From assembly GCF_014653785.1 (NCBI RefSeq), contig NZ_BNAS01000006.1:1-64000 (forward strand): a stretch of DNA of 64,000 nt, in the 5' to 3' direction. Shown in pieces: positions 36,525-44,949 of this stretch. The notes beneath the pieces were generated by a model that was given only the letters and a program-made list of their open reading frames with translations, was not told the origin of the DNA and made no database searches. Positions within the stretch are counted from its first letter, which is position 1; every line of letters starts with the position of its first letter. Position numbers and translations under genes: made by a program. The DNA comes from Promicromonospora soli (GTDB lineage Bacteria; Actinomycetota; Actinomycetes; Actinomycetales; Cellulomonadaceae).

Positions 36525-37576
36525 CCGCGCACCACCTCGCGCACTGCCCGCTGCACGGCGTCGGCCAGCTTCTCGATCCGGATCAGCTCGGTCACCGCGC
36601 CGACGCCGACGGCGGCCTTCGGCATCCCGAACACCGTGGACGAGGCCTCGTCCTGGGCGAGGGTCGAACCACCGCGCTGGTGGATCGCCAGCAGTCCCCG
36701 CGCCCCGTCGTCGCCGATGCCGGTGAGCAGCACGCCGATCCCCGCCGAGCCCGCGGTGCGGGCAACCGACCGGAACAGCTCGTCGGCCGACGGCCGGTGC
36801 GTCGTCGCCGGCGTCTCGACCAGCTCGAGCCTGCCGTCGGCCGCGTAGTGAAGGTGACGGTCGCCGGGGGCGAAGTACACCCGCCCCGGCCGCGCGGTCT
36901 CGTGGTGCCGGGCGGTCTCGACGGGGAGCGCGGAGACCCGGGACATCCACCTGACCAGGCTCGTCGTGAAGTCGGGATGCAGGTGCTGAACCACCAGCAC
37001 CGGGGCCTGGAGCCCGGCAAGGCCCCCGAGCAGGATGGCCAGGGCGCTGGGTCCCCCGGTCGAGGCGCCGACCGCGACGACCGGTCGCCCGTCCGTGCGG
37101 GGCGCGGCGTCGCGTGGTGGGTCAAATGCATGGTTGCCCCGCGGATGCCGGATGACGTGGACCGTTCTGATCTGGCGGACGGCTCGCCGCAGCTCCGCGC
37201 CCTCCGCGGGTGTCCACTGCGGTGGCCGCGGCACGGCATCGAGGGCGCCTGCTACGAGAGCCGCGACCGCCGAGGGCGCGCGCCTGTCGCGGATGCGGGC
37301 GGACAGGATCAGGATCGGCGTGGGCGTTCGCGCCATGATCTGCTCGACGGCCCGCTGGCTCTGCCCGTCCCGGAGATGCAGGTCGAGGACGACGACGTCG
37401 GGCCGCGACGTCGCGACGAGCTCGATGGCCTCCGGGCCGGTGGAGGAACAGCCCGCGACGACGATGTCGCCCTCGGCCTGCAGGATCGACACCAGCTGGC
37501 TCCGCTGGGCGGACGCGTCCTCGACGAGGACCACGCGGATCTGGCCGGCTCTGCCGCCGAGGGTCCCGGCGTTCAT
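36521..37576 (-). CDS. cheB: CheB-type receptor methylesterase response regulator (WspF-like)
   Basis: A 351-residue protein with receiver domain (VVLVEDASAQRSQL; phospho-Asp65 in VVVLDLHLRDG) and a C-terminal methylesterase. The catalytic triad is visible: Ser172 in VGASTGGPSAL, His198 in VVQHLHPDF and Asp290 in GIGDDGARGLL. It removes methyl groups from the receptor when phosphorylated by the CheA-like kinase, giving adaptation. In Pseudomonas, loss of WspF locks WspR on. The ATG at 37576 overlaps the kinase stop. Confidence 0.93.
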   Translation of the reverse strand: MNAGTLGGRAGQIRVVLVEDASAQRSQLVSILQAEGDIVVAGCSSTGPEAIELVATSRPDVVVLDLHLRDGQSQRAVEQIMARTPTPILILSARIRDRRAPSAVAALVAGALDAVPRPPQWTPAEGAELRRAVRQIRTVHVIRHPRGNHAFDPPRDAAPRTDGRPVVAVGASTGGPSALAILLGGLAGLQAPVLVVQHLHPDFTTSLVRWMSRVSALPVETARHHETARPGRVYFAPGDRHLHYAADGRLELVETPATTHRPSADELFRSVARTAGSAGIGVLLTGIGDDGARGLLAIHQRGGSTLAQDEASSTVFGMPKAAVGVGAVTELIRIEKLADAVQRAVREVVRG

Positions 37577-39591
37577 GCCTTCACCCCCAGGAGGCGGTTC
37601 ACCGCGGTCACGAGGCTCGCCTCGTCGAAGGCGCTCTTGATGATGTAGCCGTCGGCGCCGACGTCCATACCCCGCTGCTGGTCGGCGTCGCTGGCACGGG
37701 AGCTCACGATGAGCACCGGGGTGTTGGCCAGGCTCGGATGGGCCCTGATCGCCTCGGTCAGTGCGAAACCGTCCATCCTCGGCATCTCGATGTCGGTCAC
37801 GACCAGGTCGCTGCGCTCCTGGCCGAGCATCCTCAGCGCGTGCTGCCCGTCGGTAGCGACCCGCACGTCGAACCCGGCTCGTTCGAGGATGCCGCGCTGC
37901 AGCTCGCGGATGACGAGCGCGTCGTCGACGACGAGCACGCTGCGCCGAGCGGCTCCGACGGCCTCGGCGGACGCCGTCGGCATGCTCGTCCGGCCCGTCC
38001 GACCTGTCCGCGCGGCCTGCTGGATCAGACCGGGCGGGTCGAGGACCACGAGGATCGACCCGTCGGGCTCCACGCCGGCACCCGCGACCAGCGGCAGGCG
38101 AGGAAGCACGGGGCTGAGTGCCTTGATGATCACGTCGCGCTGGCCGATCAGCCGGTCGACGCCGAAAGCGTGCCTCCGGGAGGCGCTGGCGAGCACCACC
38201 ACCGGCCCTTCGAACGTCTCGCCTCCGGCGAGCCCGAGCGTCTCGCCGAGCGCCTGGACGGGCACCGGACTGCCGTCCACCCACACCACCGGCCTTCCCT
38301 CGGCGCGCGCGGCATCGGCAGTGTCGGCACGGTCAGCACCGGAGGGCTCCTGGGCCTGGGAGAGCAGCACCCGGTGGAAGGGCAACGCGAAGGGCCGGCC
38401 GGCGGCCTCGACGAGCAGGCAGCGGAGCACGGCCACGGTGATCGGCACGATGATCCGGAACTCGGTGCCGACACCGGGCTCCGAATGGACCTCGACTCGC
38501 CCATGGGCCGCCTCTACGCTGGCCCGCACGACGTCGAGGCCGACACCGCGCCCCGACAGGTCGGTCACGAACTGCGCGGTGGACACCCCGGCCTGAAAGC
38601 TCAGCCCGAGACGCTCCTGGTGGCTGAGACCCTCGGTGTCGATGCCGAGGCGGTTCGCCTCCCGTTCGACGAGCTCCGTGTTGATGCCCCGGCCGTCGTC
38701 GCTCACCGCGATGATCACCTCCGAGCCGAGCTGCATCGCGTGGAGGCGCAGCGCCGCCTGGGACGGCTTCCCGACCCGCTCCCGCTCCTCGGGCGACTCG
38801 ATGCCGTGGTCGATCGCGTTGCGCACCAGATGCAGGACGGAGTCCGACAACCGGCGCAGCACGCCGCGGTCCATCTCGGTGTCCATGCCGGCCGCCTCCC
38901 ACCGGACGTCCTTGCCCTGGGCGCGCGAGATGTCGCGCACCGCCCGGCGAAGCTGGTCGGTGACGGTGGACACCGGCACCATCTGCGCGCGCATCGCGTG
39001 GTCGCGCAGGTCGTTGAGCGAGCGGGACAGCTCGTTGAACTCGGCAACCGTGGCCGGGTCGACACGGAACCTGTCGTTGAGCATCCGCCCGACGCGCAGC
39101 TGGGCCGAGGTGGTCTCGCCGACGAGGCGGGCGAGCTCCTCCAGGCGTTCGGCGGGAACCATGATGAAGTTGGCTGCGCCCGTCGCGGTCGGAGGGGGGT
39201 CTGGTCGCGTGTCGGCGGGCCCCGGAGCCTGGTCCACGGCCGAAGGCTGGGCGGCCGCCGGCCCTTCGGCCTCCGATCCGGAGATGGCCGCGCCGAGCTG
39301 GTCGGCGCCTCGCAGGAGCGTGTCGACCAGCTCGGCGGTGACCGGTCGCCGCCCGGCCCGCACCTCCTCGACCACCTCCTCGAGGTCGTGCGCCGTCCGG
39401 CTCACCTCGTCGAGCCCGGCGACGGCGGCCGAGCCCTTGAGCGTGTGCAGCTCGCGAAAGACGGACCCCACGAGGGTCTCGTCGTCGGCGTCCTGCTCGA
39501 GCCGGAGCAGCAGCCTGCCCAGCTCGGCGAGCCGGACCTCGGCCTCCTGCGCGAAGAGCTGACGCACCCGCTCCGGGCTCATGCCCGACAT
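37573..39591 (-). CDS. cheA: CheA-REC hybrid histidine kinase (WspE-like)
   Basis: A 672-residue kinase. HPt domain 1-105 has phospho-His49 in FRELHTLKGSA. A Pro/Ala linker replaces the CheY-binding P2 domain. The dimer and ATPase region has the N-box LVRNAIDHGIE, DDGRGI and GRGVGLDVV. A CheW-like domain spans roughly 385-530. A C-terminal receiver has phospho-Asp in LVVTDIEMPRMDG. The order Hpt-HATPase-CheW-REC without P2 matches WspE. It should phosphorylate both the CheB and the REC-GGDEF proteins. ATG 39591 overlaps the CheW stop; an ATG three codons later is also possible. Confidence 0.93.
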   Translation of the reverse strand: MSGMSPERVRQLFAQEAEVRLAELGRLLLRLEQDADDETLVGSVFRELHTLKGSAAVAGLDEVSRTAHDLEEVVEEVRAGRRPVTAELVDTLLRGADQLGAAISGSEAEGPAAAQPSAVDQAPGPADTRPDPPPTATGAANFIMVPAERLEELARLVGETTSAQLRVGRMLNDRFRVDPATVAEFNELSRSLNDLRDHAMRAQMVPVSTVTDQLRRAVRDISRAQGKDVRWEAAGMDTEMDRGVLRRLSDSVLHLVRNAIDHGIESPEERERVGKPSQAALRLHAMQLGSEVIIAVSDDGRGINTELVEREANRLGIDTEGLSHQERLGLSFQAGVSTAQFVTDLSGRGVGLDVVRASVEAAHGRVEVHSEPGVGTEFRIIVPITVAVLRCLLVEAAGRPFALPFHRVLLSQAQEPSGADRADTADAARAEGRPVVWVDGSPVPVQALGETLGLAGGETFEGPVVVLASASRRHAFGVDRLIGQRDVIIKALSPVLPRLPLVAGAGVEPDGSILVVLDPPGLIQQAARTGRTGRTSMPTASAEAVGAARRSVLVVDDALVIRELQRGILERAGFDVRVATDGQHALRMLGQERSDLVVTDIEMPRMDGFALTEAIRAHPSLANTPVLIVSSRASDADQQRGMDVGADGYIIKSAFDEASLVTAVNRLLGVKA

Positions 39592-40037
39592 CAGCCGTCC
39601 CCGTTCGAGGCCAGGTCGAGCCGTGCGGCCGGGTCCCGCACGCGTTCGGGGGACAGGAGCGCCGCGGGGTCGAGCAGCGCGGCCGCCTGCCGGCCCACCT
39701 GATAGAGCCCCGTGGTCCCCGGCAGGTCGGAGGGCCCGGCGGGCGTATCGAGCATCCGACGCTGAGGGACGCCGGTCGTCGCCAGTGCGGCAAGACCGTG
39801 CGCGCTGTTCACGACCACGGCGAACGCCACCGTCTCGACCCTCCCCAGGCCCAGCAGAGCAGCCGTGTCGAACAGCGGGACGATCTGACCTCGCAGGTTG
39901 AACAGACCGATGACGACCTGCGGCGCGGTCGCCAACGGCGTCAGGGTCGGGCCGGCGACGACCTCGCGTGCCCAGTCCACCGGCAGCGCGTGGAGGTCGG
40001 TTCCCACCGGGAGCAACAGGGCGTGGACGTCGGTCAT
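39591..40037 (-). CDS. cheW: CheW-like adaptor (first)
   Basis: A 148-residue CheW-domain protein with PVDWAREVVAGPTLTPL, the conserved VVIGLFNLRGQIVPLFDTAALLG and a C-terminal part that ends in a short charged tail. It bridges the MCP and the CheA-like kinase. ATG 40037 is annotated. A GTG at 40058 would overlap the MCP stop, and neither has a strong ribosome site. It lies between the MCP and kinase genes, as WspB does relative to WspA. Confidence 0.88.
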   Translation of the reverse strand: MTDVHALLLPVGTDLHALPVDWAREVVAGPTLTPLATAPQVVIGLFNLRGQIVPLFDTAALLGLGRVETVAFAVVVNSAHGLAALATTGVPQRRMLDTPAGPSDLPGTTGLYQVGRQAAALLDPAALLSPERVRDPAARLDLASNGDG

Positions 40038-40059
40038 CGGTGTCCCGGTCGCCGGCACG

Positions 40060-41784
40060 TCAGTACCGGTCCCGTGCCGCGGCCGCGGTGCTCTCGAGGT
40101 TGCCCGCGAGGTCCGCGAGGTTGCCGGCGGCGTCGGCGATCTGCTGGGCGGTGGCCGAGACCTGCCGGCTGGCGTCGCTGAGCTGTTCCATGGTCTCCAC
40201 GACCTGCGCGGTGGCGCTGCGCTGCTGCTGGGTCGTGAGACGGACCTGGTCGTGGGCGTGGGTCACGGCCTCGAGCAGCACCAAGCCGTGCTGCATCTGC
40301 TTGGCGCCCTTCTCCATCGCGATGACCGTGGCGTTGGTCTCGTCCTGGACCGCCGCGACGATCTCGGCGATGTTTCCGGCGGACGCCTTGGAACGTTCGG
40401 CGAGGCGACGTACCTCGTCGGCCACGACGGCGAAGCCGCGGCCGTTCTCGCCGGCGCGGGCGGCCTCGATCGCCGCATTGAGGGCGAGCAGGTTGGTCTG
40501 GTCGGCGATGTCGTTGATCAGCTCGAGCAGGGCGTCGATGTCGTTGACGCGGCCGGCCAGCGTCAGCGTGCGCTCGCTCGACGTCGCGATGTCGCCCTCG
40601 GCCTGCTCGAGGTTGTCCCTGGTCTCGGCCGTCTGCCGGACGACGTCGTCGACGGTCTCGGCGATCGCCGCCGAGGACCGGGACAGCTCCTCGGTGGTCA
40701 CCGCGACCTGGGTGAACGCGGCGCTCTGCTGGGTGGTGGTCGCGGCCAGCTCGTCCGACGACGCCGACAGCTCGGCCGCCGCCGAGTTCACCTCCACACC
40801 CGCGTTCGTGGTCCGGTCGGCGAACTTCCTGAGGTTTCGCGCCTCGTGGACGCCGAAGAGCAGGGCTGCTCCGATCGCGAGGACGATCCCGACCGCGAGT
40901 ACCAGAAGGGCGTACTGGCGCTCGGTGGCCACCGGGGCGAGCAGGACGTCGGCGCGTTCCTCGGCGACGATGATCCAGCCCAGGTCGTCGACGAGGTCGT
41001 ACCCGCCGATGACGTCGTGGCCGTGCGGGTCGGTGAACCGCGCGGCGCCGGGCTGGCCGGTGGTGGCCGCCTGCCGGGTTGCGGCGTTGTCGATGGTGGA
41101 GCTGAGCGCGCCGGCAGCCAGCATCGCGGTGTCGTCGGGGACCTCGGCCATCTCCTCGGTGCTGTGGATCAGACGAAGCTGCGAGTCCACCGTGAAGACC
41201 TCGCTGGCTTCCTCCAGCCCCGGGTCGAGCAGGTCGGAGAGCCGCACCGGGTTGAGGTTGCCGATCAGCACGGCCTGCGGGCGGCCGTCCTCGCCCAGCA
41301 CCGGCTGTGCCATGACCCACTCGATGTGGTCGCCCTGCCGGACCAGCGAGGTCAGGACCGACTGGCCCTCGGCGGCACGCAGGAACCACTCCTGGCCGGA
41401 CGGGTCGATCCCGGCGCCGGCTCCGCTGCTCAACAGCACCTCGCCGTCCAGGTCGGTGACCTCGATCAGGGTGAACTCGTCCCCGGTCTCCGCGACGTGC
41501 GCCAGCGCGGACCGGGTCTCCTCAGAAGCCGGGTCGGCGGCCGCGGTCGTGGCGAGGACGGTCAGGCTCTCACGCCGTTCGGCCAGCCAGTCCTCCAGGC
41601 GCAGCGTGAGGGCGTGGGCGACGCTCTGCCCATTCTGCTCGGCCGCGGCGGTGAGGCTCGTCGCCGTCGAGTTCGTCAACAGCAACGCAAGCACGACCAG
41701 CAGGGGCAGGGAGACGGACAGGACCGCCGCCGCCAGGCGGTAGCGATACCGCAGTCTTCGACGCGGTGACAGCCGGCGGGTCAT
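40060..41784 (-). CDS. Methyl-accepting chemotaxis-type receptor (WspA position), dCache-like sensor
   Basis: A 574-residue receptor. The first membrane helix is at 17-38, an extracytoplasmic dCache-like sensor at 40-290 ([43 protein letters not shown]), and the second helix near 293-316. The cytoplasmic four-helix signalling part follows, with hairpin tip [20 protein letters not shown] then [24 protein letters not shown] typical HAMP domain is not evident after the second helix. Methylation-type Glu pairs occur ([11 protein letters not shown]). The C-terminal CheR-tether pentapeptide is absent. It is the first gene of the seven-gene operon, preceded by a 198-bp gap. Confidence 0.92.
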   Translation of the reverse strand: MTRRLSPRRRLRYRYRLAAAVLSVSLPLLVVLALLLTNSTATSLTAAAEQNGQSVAHALTLRLEDWLAERRESLTVLATTAAADPASEETRSALAHVAETGDEFTLIEVTDLDGEVLLSSGAGAGIDPSGQEWFLRAAEGQSVLTSLVRQGDHIEWVMAQPVLGEDGRPQAVLIGNLNPVRLSDLLDPGLEEASEVFTVDSQLRLIHSTEEMAEVPDDTAMLAAGALSSTIDNAATRQAATTGQPGAARFTDPHGHDVIGGYDLVDDLGWIIVAEERADVLLAPVATERQYALLVLAVGIVLAIGAALLFGVHEARNLRKFADRTTNAGVEVNSAAAELSASSDELAATTTQQSAAFTQVAVTTEELSRSSAAIAETVDDVVRQTAETRDNLEQAEGDIATSSERTLTLAGRVNDIDALLELINDIADQTNLLALNAAIEAARAGENGRGFAVVADEVRRLAERSKASAGNIAEIVAAVQDETNATVIAMEKGAKQMQHGLVLLEAVTHAHDQVRLTTQQQRSATAQVVETMEQLSDASRQVSATAQQIADAAGNLADLAGNLESTAAAARDRY

Positions 41785-41982
41785 GGTGCTGCTACCGAGT
41801 GTTGCGCGACAACGGGGTCAGTCCTTTTGCGCAATGGCGGCGTTATTACTTTTCGCTCGACGCTCGTCCTGAGGTGCATCTCAGATCTCCTCTGTCGCAG
41901 CCACTGTCTCGCGCCAGACGACTATTCGGACCAATCGGTAATCAGCCGGGCGTACCGCCAAAAGCCAGCATGACACGGGGCA

Positions 41983-42807
41983 TCAATAAACGTCAGATAT
42001 ACGGCCCGACGGGATATTCGACAGCCAATGATCGTCGACTTCTGCCGCGGTCAGCGGTCGACCCAGGGCGAAGCCTTGAGCGGATTCCACGCCGGTTTCT
42101 CTGAGCAGCTCGAACTGGTCCGTGTGCTCGACTCCTTCCGCAACCATCGGCAGGCCGAAGGCACGGATGGTGTCCACCATGGACCGGAAGCGCTCGCGCG
42201 ACGCCGTGGTCTCGACGTCGAGGTAGCTCCTGTCGATCTTCACGATGTCCAGGGGGAGACGAGAGAGCTGGGCGACGGTGCTGTGTCCCGTGCCGAAGTC
42301 GTCCAGGCTCAGAGAGACACCCATCCGCCGCAGCTCCCACAGGTTCGCCACGGCGAGAACGTCGCCGACCAGCACGGTCTCGGTGACCTCGACGACGAGC
42401 AGGCCGGGATCGAGGCCGCTGCGCCGCAGGGCGTTCGCTACGTCGTCCCGGATTCGTGGCGCATTGATGTGACGGCCGGAGACGTTGACGGCCATGGTCA
42501 GGGAGCGGGGTCCGTGCGTGCTGATCCAGGCGGCGGCCTGCTCCGTCGCGTTGTTCAGCACCCACGTGTCGATCTCGCAGATCAGCGCGGACTCCTCGGC
42601 AGCGGGAATGAACTCTGCCGGAGGAAGCAGCCCCAGTCCCGGCCGATCCCATCGGACCAGCGCTTCGAACCCCTCGAGGGCTCCGGTCCGGACGCTGATG
42701 ATCGGCTGGTAACGCAGCACGAGCTCGTCATGGTCGACGGCGTGCGATATCGCGGTCTCGAGGTCTGACCAGACCATGAATTCCTCGCCGTATCGAGCGC
42801 TGTCCAT
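41983..42807 (-). CDS. EAL domain c-di-GMP phosphodiesterase
   Basis: A 274-residue protein, nearly all EAL domain. The signature EGFEALVRW is intact, with NVSGRHI, VEVTETVLV, the loop-6 DDFGTGHS, VKIDRSYL and the late VAEGVEH. These residues bind Mg2+ and cut c-di-GMP to pGpG. There is no sensor domain, so activity may be set by partner proteins or expression. It starts 3 bp after the glycosyltransferase-PilZ gene and is surely in the same transcript. The 198-bp gap before the MCP gene (41785-41982) shows no further gene. Confidence 0.92.
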   Translation of the reverse strand: MDSARYGEEFMVWSDLETAISHAVDHDELVLRYQPIISVRTGALEGFEALVRWDRPGLGLLPPAEFIPAAEESALICEIDTWVLNNATEQAAAWISTHGPRSLTMAVNVSGRHINAPRIRDDVANALRRSGLDPGLLVVEVTETVLVGDVLAVANLWELRRMGVSLSLDDFGTGHSTVAQLSRLPLDIVKIDRSYLDVETTASRERFRSMVDTIRAFGLPMVAEGVEHTDQFELLRETGVESAQGFALGRPLTAAEVDDHWLSNIPSGRISDVY

Positions 42808-42810
42808 GTG

Positions 42811-44898
42811 TCAAACATTCTCTGCGGGGCTGTGCTCCGCGATGAGCACACCGAGCGAACGAGCGGTACGCCGCCGCCGCATTGCGGCAACGGCGGGCAC
42901 CCCCGCGGGAATGCCGTCGATTGCGCCTGGCGGGGTGTGGAACAGCCACATCGAGATGGCGTGGAATGCGGCCCAGTCGTCTTGGACGACCTTCATCGAC
43001 ACGATCTTGTCATGGCTCGACGGCGCTGTGACCGTGCGGACGACGGTCAGCCGCACGGGTGCGGCCCCGGGGAGGTTGAGCTCGACCACCTGGGCAGTCG
43101 GCGTCGTGCCCGCGGGAAACCGGACGGCCGCCCCGCCGATCGAGATGTCCACGAGCTCGCCCTCAGTGCCGTCGATGACCACCTTGGCGCGCACCGCGAC
43201 GCGGTGCGCGTTGCGTCGTGACGTCGCGTAGGCGGGCGCCATGACCCGTGCCGCACCATAGACCAGGCCGATCCCGGCCAGCAGCAGCCAGACGCCCGAC
43301 GCCACCGTCGCGCCGGCAGTCGCGCGCCAGGGAACCCAGCCCAGGGCACCGGCCAGCGCGTAGAGCAGCACCCCGAAGAGGATGGCGATCAGCACGGTCA
43401 CGATGTGGGGCGGGCGACTCCGTCGTCGCAGGTCGGCGCCCGCCTTGGGGGTCACCGCGAACTTGAGGGTCCGCCGGGTCACCAGCCACCACAGGCACGA
43501 GAATCCCACAGGGATGCGGAAGATCCGCAGCGCGAACGACGTCGGAAGGTGCAGGTGGTGCCGGAAGAGCTGCCGCACGCCCCACATCCGCACCACGAAC
43601 ATCGCGACGAAGACGGCGGCGAAGACTCCTGGACCGGCGGTCGACGTCTGCGCACCACTGAGCAGGATCACCACTGGGAGGATAAACACCGCGACCGTGA
43701 CGACCCCTTCCAGCCACCACACGGTCCCGCTGAGGTACTCGAAGTAGTTACGCCACGACATCCATCTCTTCGCGGCCCACAGCCGTTCCTTGGCGAGAAC
43801 CTGCATGGAGCCCAGGCCCCACCGGGTCCGCTGCAGGAGGTACTGCTCCGGGGTCTGGGGCGCCAGTCCGACGGCCAGGGTCTGACTGTGGTAGACGGTC
43901 TTCCAGCCCGCGCGGATGAGGCCCAGGGTCGTGTGCATGTCCTCCACTATCGTGTCGGTGGCGATCCCTCCCACCTCTCGCAGAGCGCGCAGGCGGAGCA
44001 GGGAGGTGGAGCCGCACCAGAACGGTCCGGCGCTGTCGTGGTTGCGGGCCGCCATCAGGACGTGGAAGAAGATGCCCTGCTCCCCGGTGACGCCGTCGTC
44101 GTCGAACGCACCAGAGTTGTAGAACGTCTGGGGGCCTTGCACCAGCGCGATGTCGGGATCGTCGAACCAGCCCAGGGTGGCGGTGAGGAAAGTCGGCAGC
44201 GGCACGTGGTCACAGTCCAGCACAGCGATGATGTCGACGTCGCCGCCTCCGTCCGCGGCCTCCCGCGCCATGAGGTCGAGAGTGTGGTTGAGGTTGCCGG
44301 CCTTGGCGTGGTCGTGCACCGGCCGGCGGACGTAGCGGGCGCCGTACGCCCGGCACATCTCCTCGACCCAGTCCCGGTCGCCGTCGTCGAGCACCCACGT
44401 CTCATGGGCAGGTCGCAGCGCGCACGCTGCGGCGATCGTTGGCGCGATGACCTCCACCGGCTCGTTGTAGGTCGGGATGAGAACCGCCACCCTCATCCCG
44501 GCGGGAAGCTCGCTGACCGGCTTCGGGGCGCGGCAGTCGATGTTCCACAGCGTCACGATACGGATCATCAGACCCAGCAGAGGAAGCGCCTCGAAGCTGA
44601 CCAGGATCCATGCCGCCGTCTTGTCCCATCCTCCGGTCGGCATGGTGAAGGTGACCCTCCACCACAGGTACGCCACGATGGCCCCGACCGCGACGAGGCC
44701 GCCGACCCTCGCGAGCCGGCGGCTGCGCGGTGACTCGGGTCGAGGCGCGCCCAGCAGGTACGCCCAGCCGGCCAGCTCGCTCACCGGCTCGACCGAGGCC
44801 GATATCCCTCGTGCCCGCGTCGGGATGTCTCTGAAGCTTCTGGCGGACCGGACCTTGGCCCCGGCGGGGGCAGAGCCACCGGTTGGGTTCCGATTCAT
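42811..44898 (-). CDS. BcsA-like family 2 glycosyltransferase with C-terminal PilZ c-di-GMP receptor domain
   Basis: A 695-residue membrane synthase. Two N-terminal helices are followed by a GT-A domain with LIPTYNEP, the UDP-site ETWVLDDGDRDW, a DCD triad (VLDCDHVP), the acceptor motif VEDMHT (TED in cellulose synthases) and QRTRW (QxxRW). Four to five helices form the export channel. Near residue 560 begins a PilZ domain with RRNAHR (RxxxR) and DISIGG ([D/N]xSxxG), the c-di-GMP binding residues. It would polymerise and extrude a glucan-like exopolysaccharide when c-di-GMP is high. No BcsB or BcsZ lies nearby. ATG 44898, behind GAGGGGG, is preferred over GTG 44925. Confidence 0.9.
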   Translation of the reverse strand: MNRNPTGGSAPAGAKVRSARSFRDIPTRARGISASVEPVSELAGWAYLLGAPRPESPRSRRLARVGGLVAVGAIVAYLWWRVTFTMPTGGWDKTAAWILVSFEALPLLGLMIRIVTLWNIDCRAPKPVSELPAGMRVAVLIPTYNEPVEVIAPTIAAACALRPAHETWVLDDGDRDWVEEMCRAYGARYVRRPVHDHAKAGNLNHTLDLMAREAADGGGDVDIIAVLDCDHVPLPTFLTATLGWFDDPDIALVQGPQTFYNSGAFDDDGVTGEQGIFFHVLMAARNHDSAGPFWCGSTSLLRLRALREVGGIATDTIVEDMHTTLGLIRAGWKTVYHSQTLAVGLAPQTPEQYLLQRTRWGLGSMQVLAKERLWAAKRWMSWRNYFEYLSGTVWWLEGVVTVAVFILPVVILLSGAQTSTAGPGVFAAVFVAMFVVRMWGVRQLFRHHLHLPTSFALRIFRIPVGFSCLWWLVTRRTLKFAVTPKAGADLRRRSRPPHIVTVLIAILFGVLLYALAGALGWVPWRATAGATVASGVWLLLAGIGLVYGAARVMAPAYATSRRNAHRVAVRAKVVIDGTEGELVDISIGGAAVRFPAGTTPTAQVVELNLPGAAPVRLTVVRTVTAPSSHDKIVSMKVVQDDWAAFHAISMWLFHTPPGAIDGIPAGVPAVAAMRRRRTARSLGVLIAEHSPAENV

Positions 44899-44949
44899 GG
44901 GCGCCCCCTCGAGGAGAGATTTCACCCCCCACGGTAAGCGAGAACCGGT

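Noticed and set aside
33917-41784. Flagellar chemotaxis operon
   Set aside because: No CheY, CheZ, CheD or flagellar gene, the kinase has no P2 domain, and the output is a GGDEF protein.
42811-44898. Complete cellulose (bcs) operon
   Set aside because: BcsB, BcsC and BcsZ homologues are absent. Only the synthase-like protein is present.
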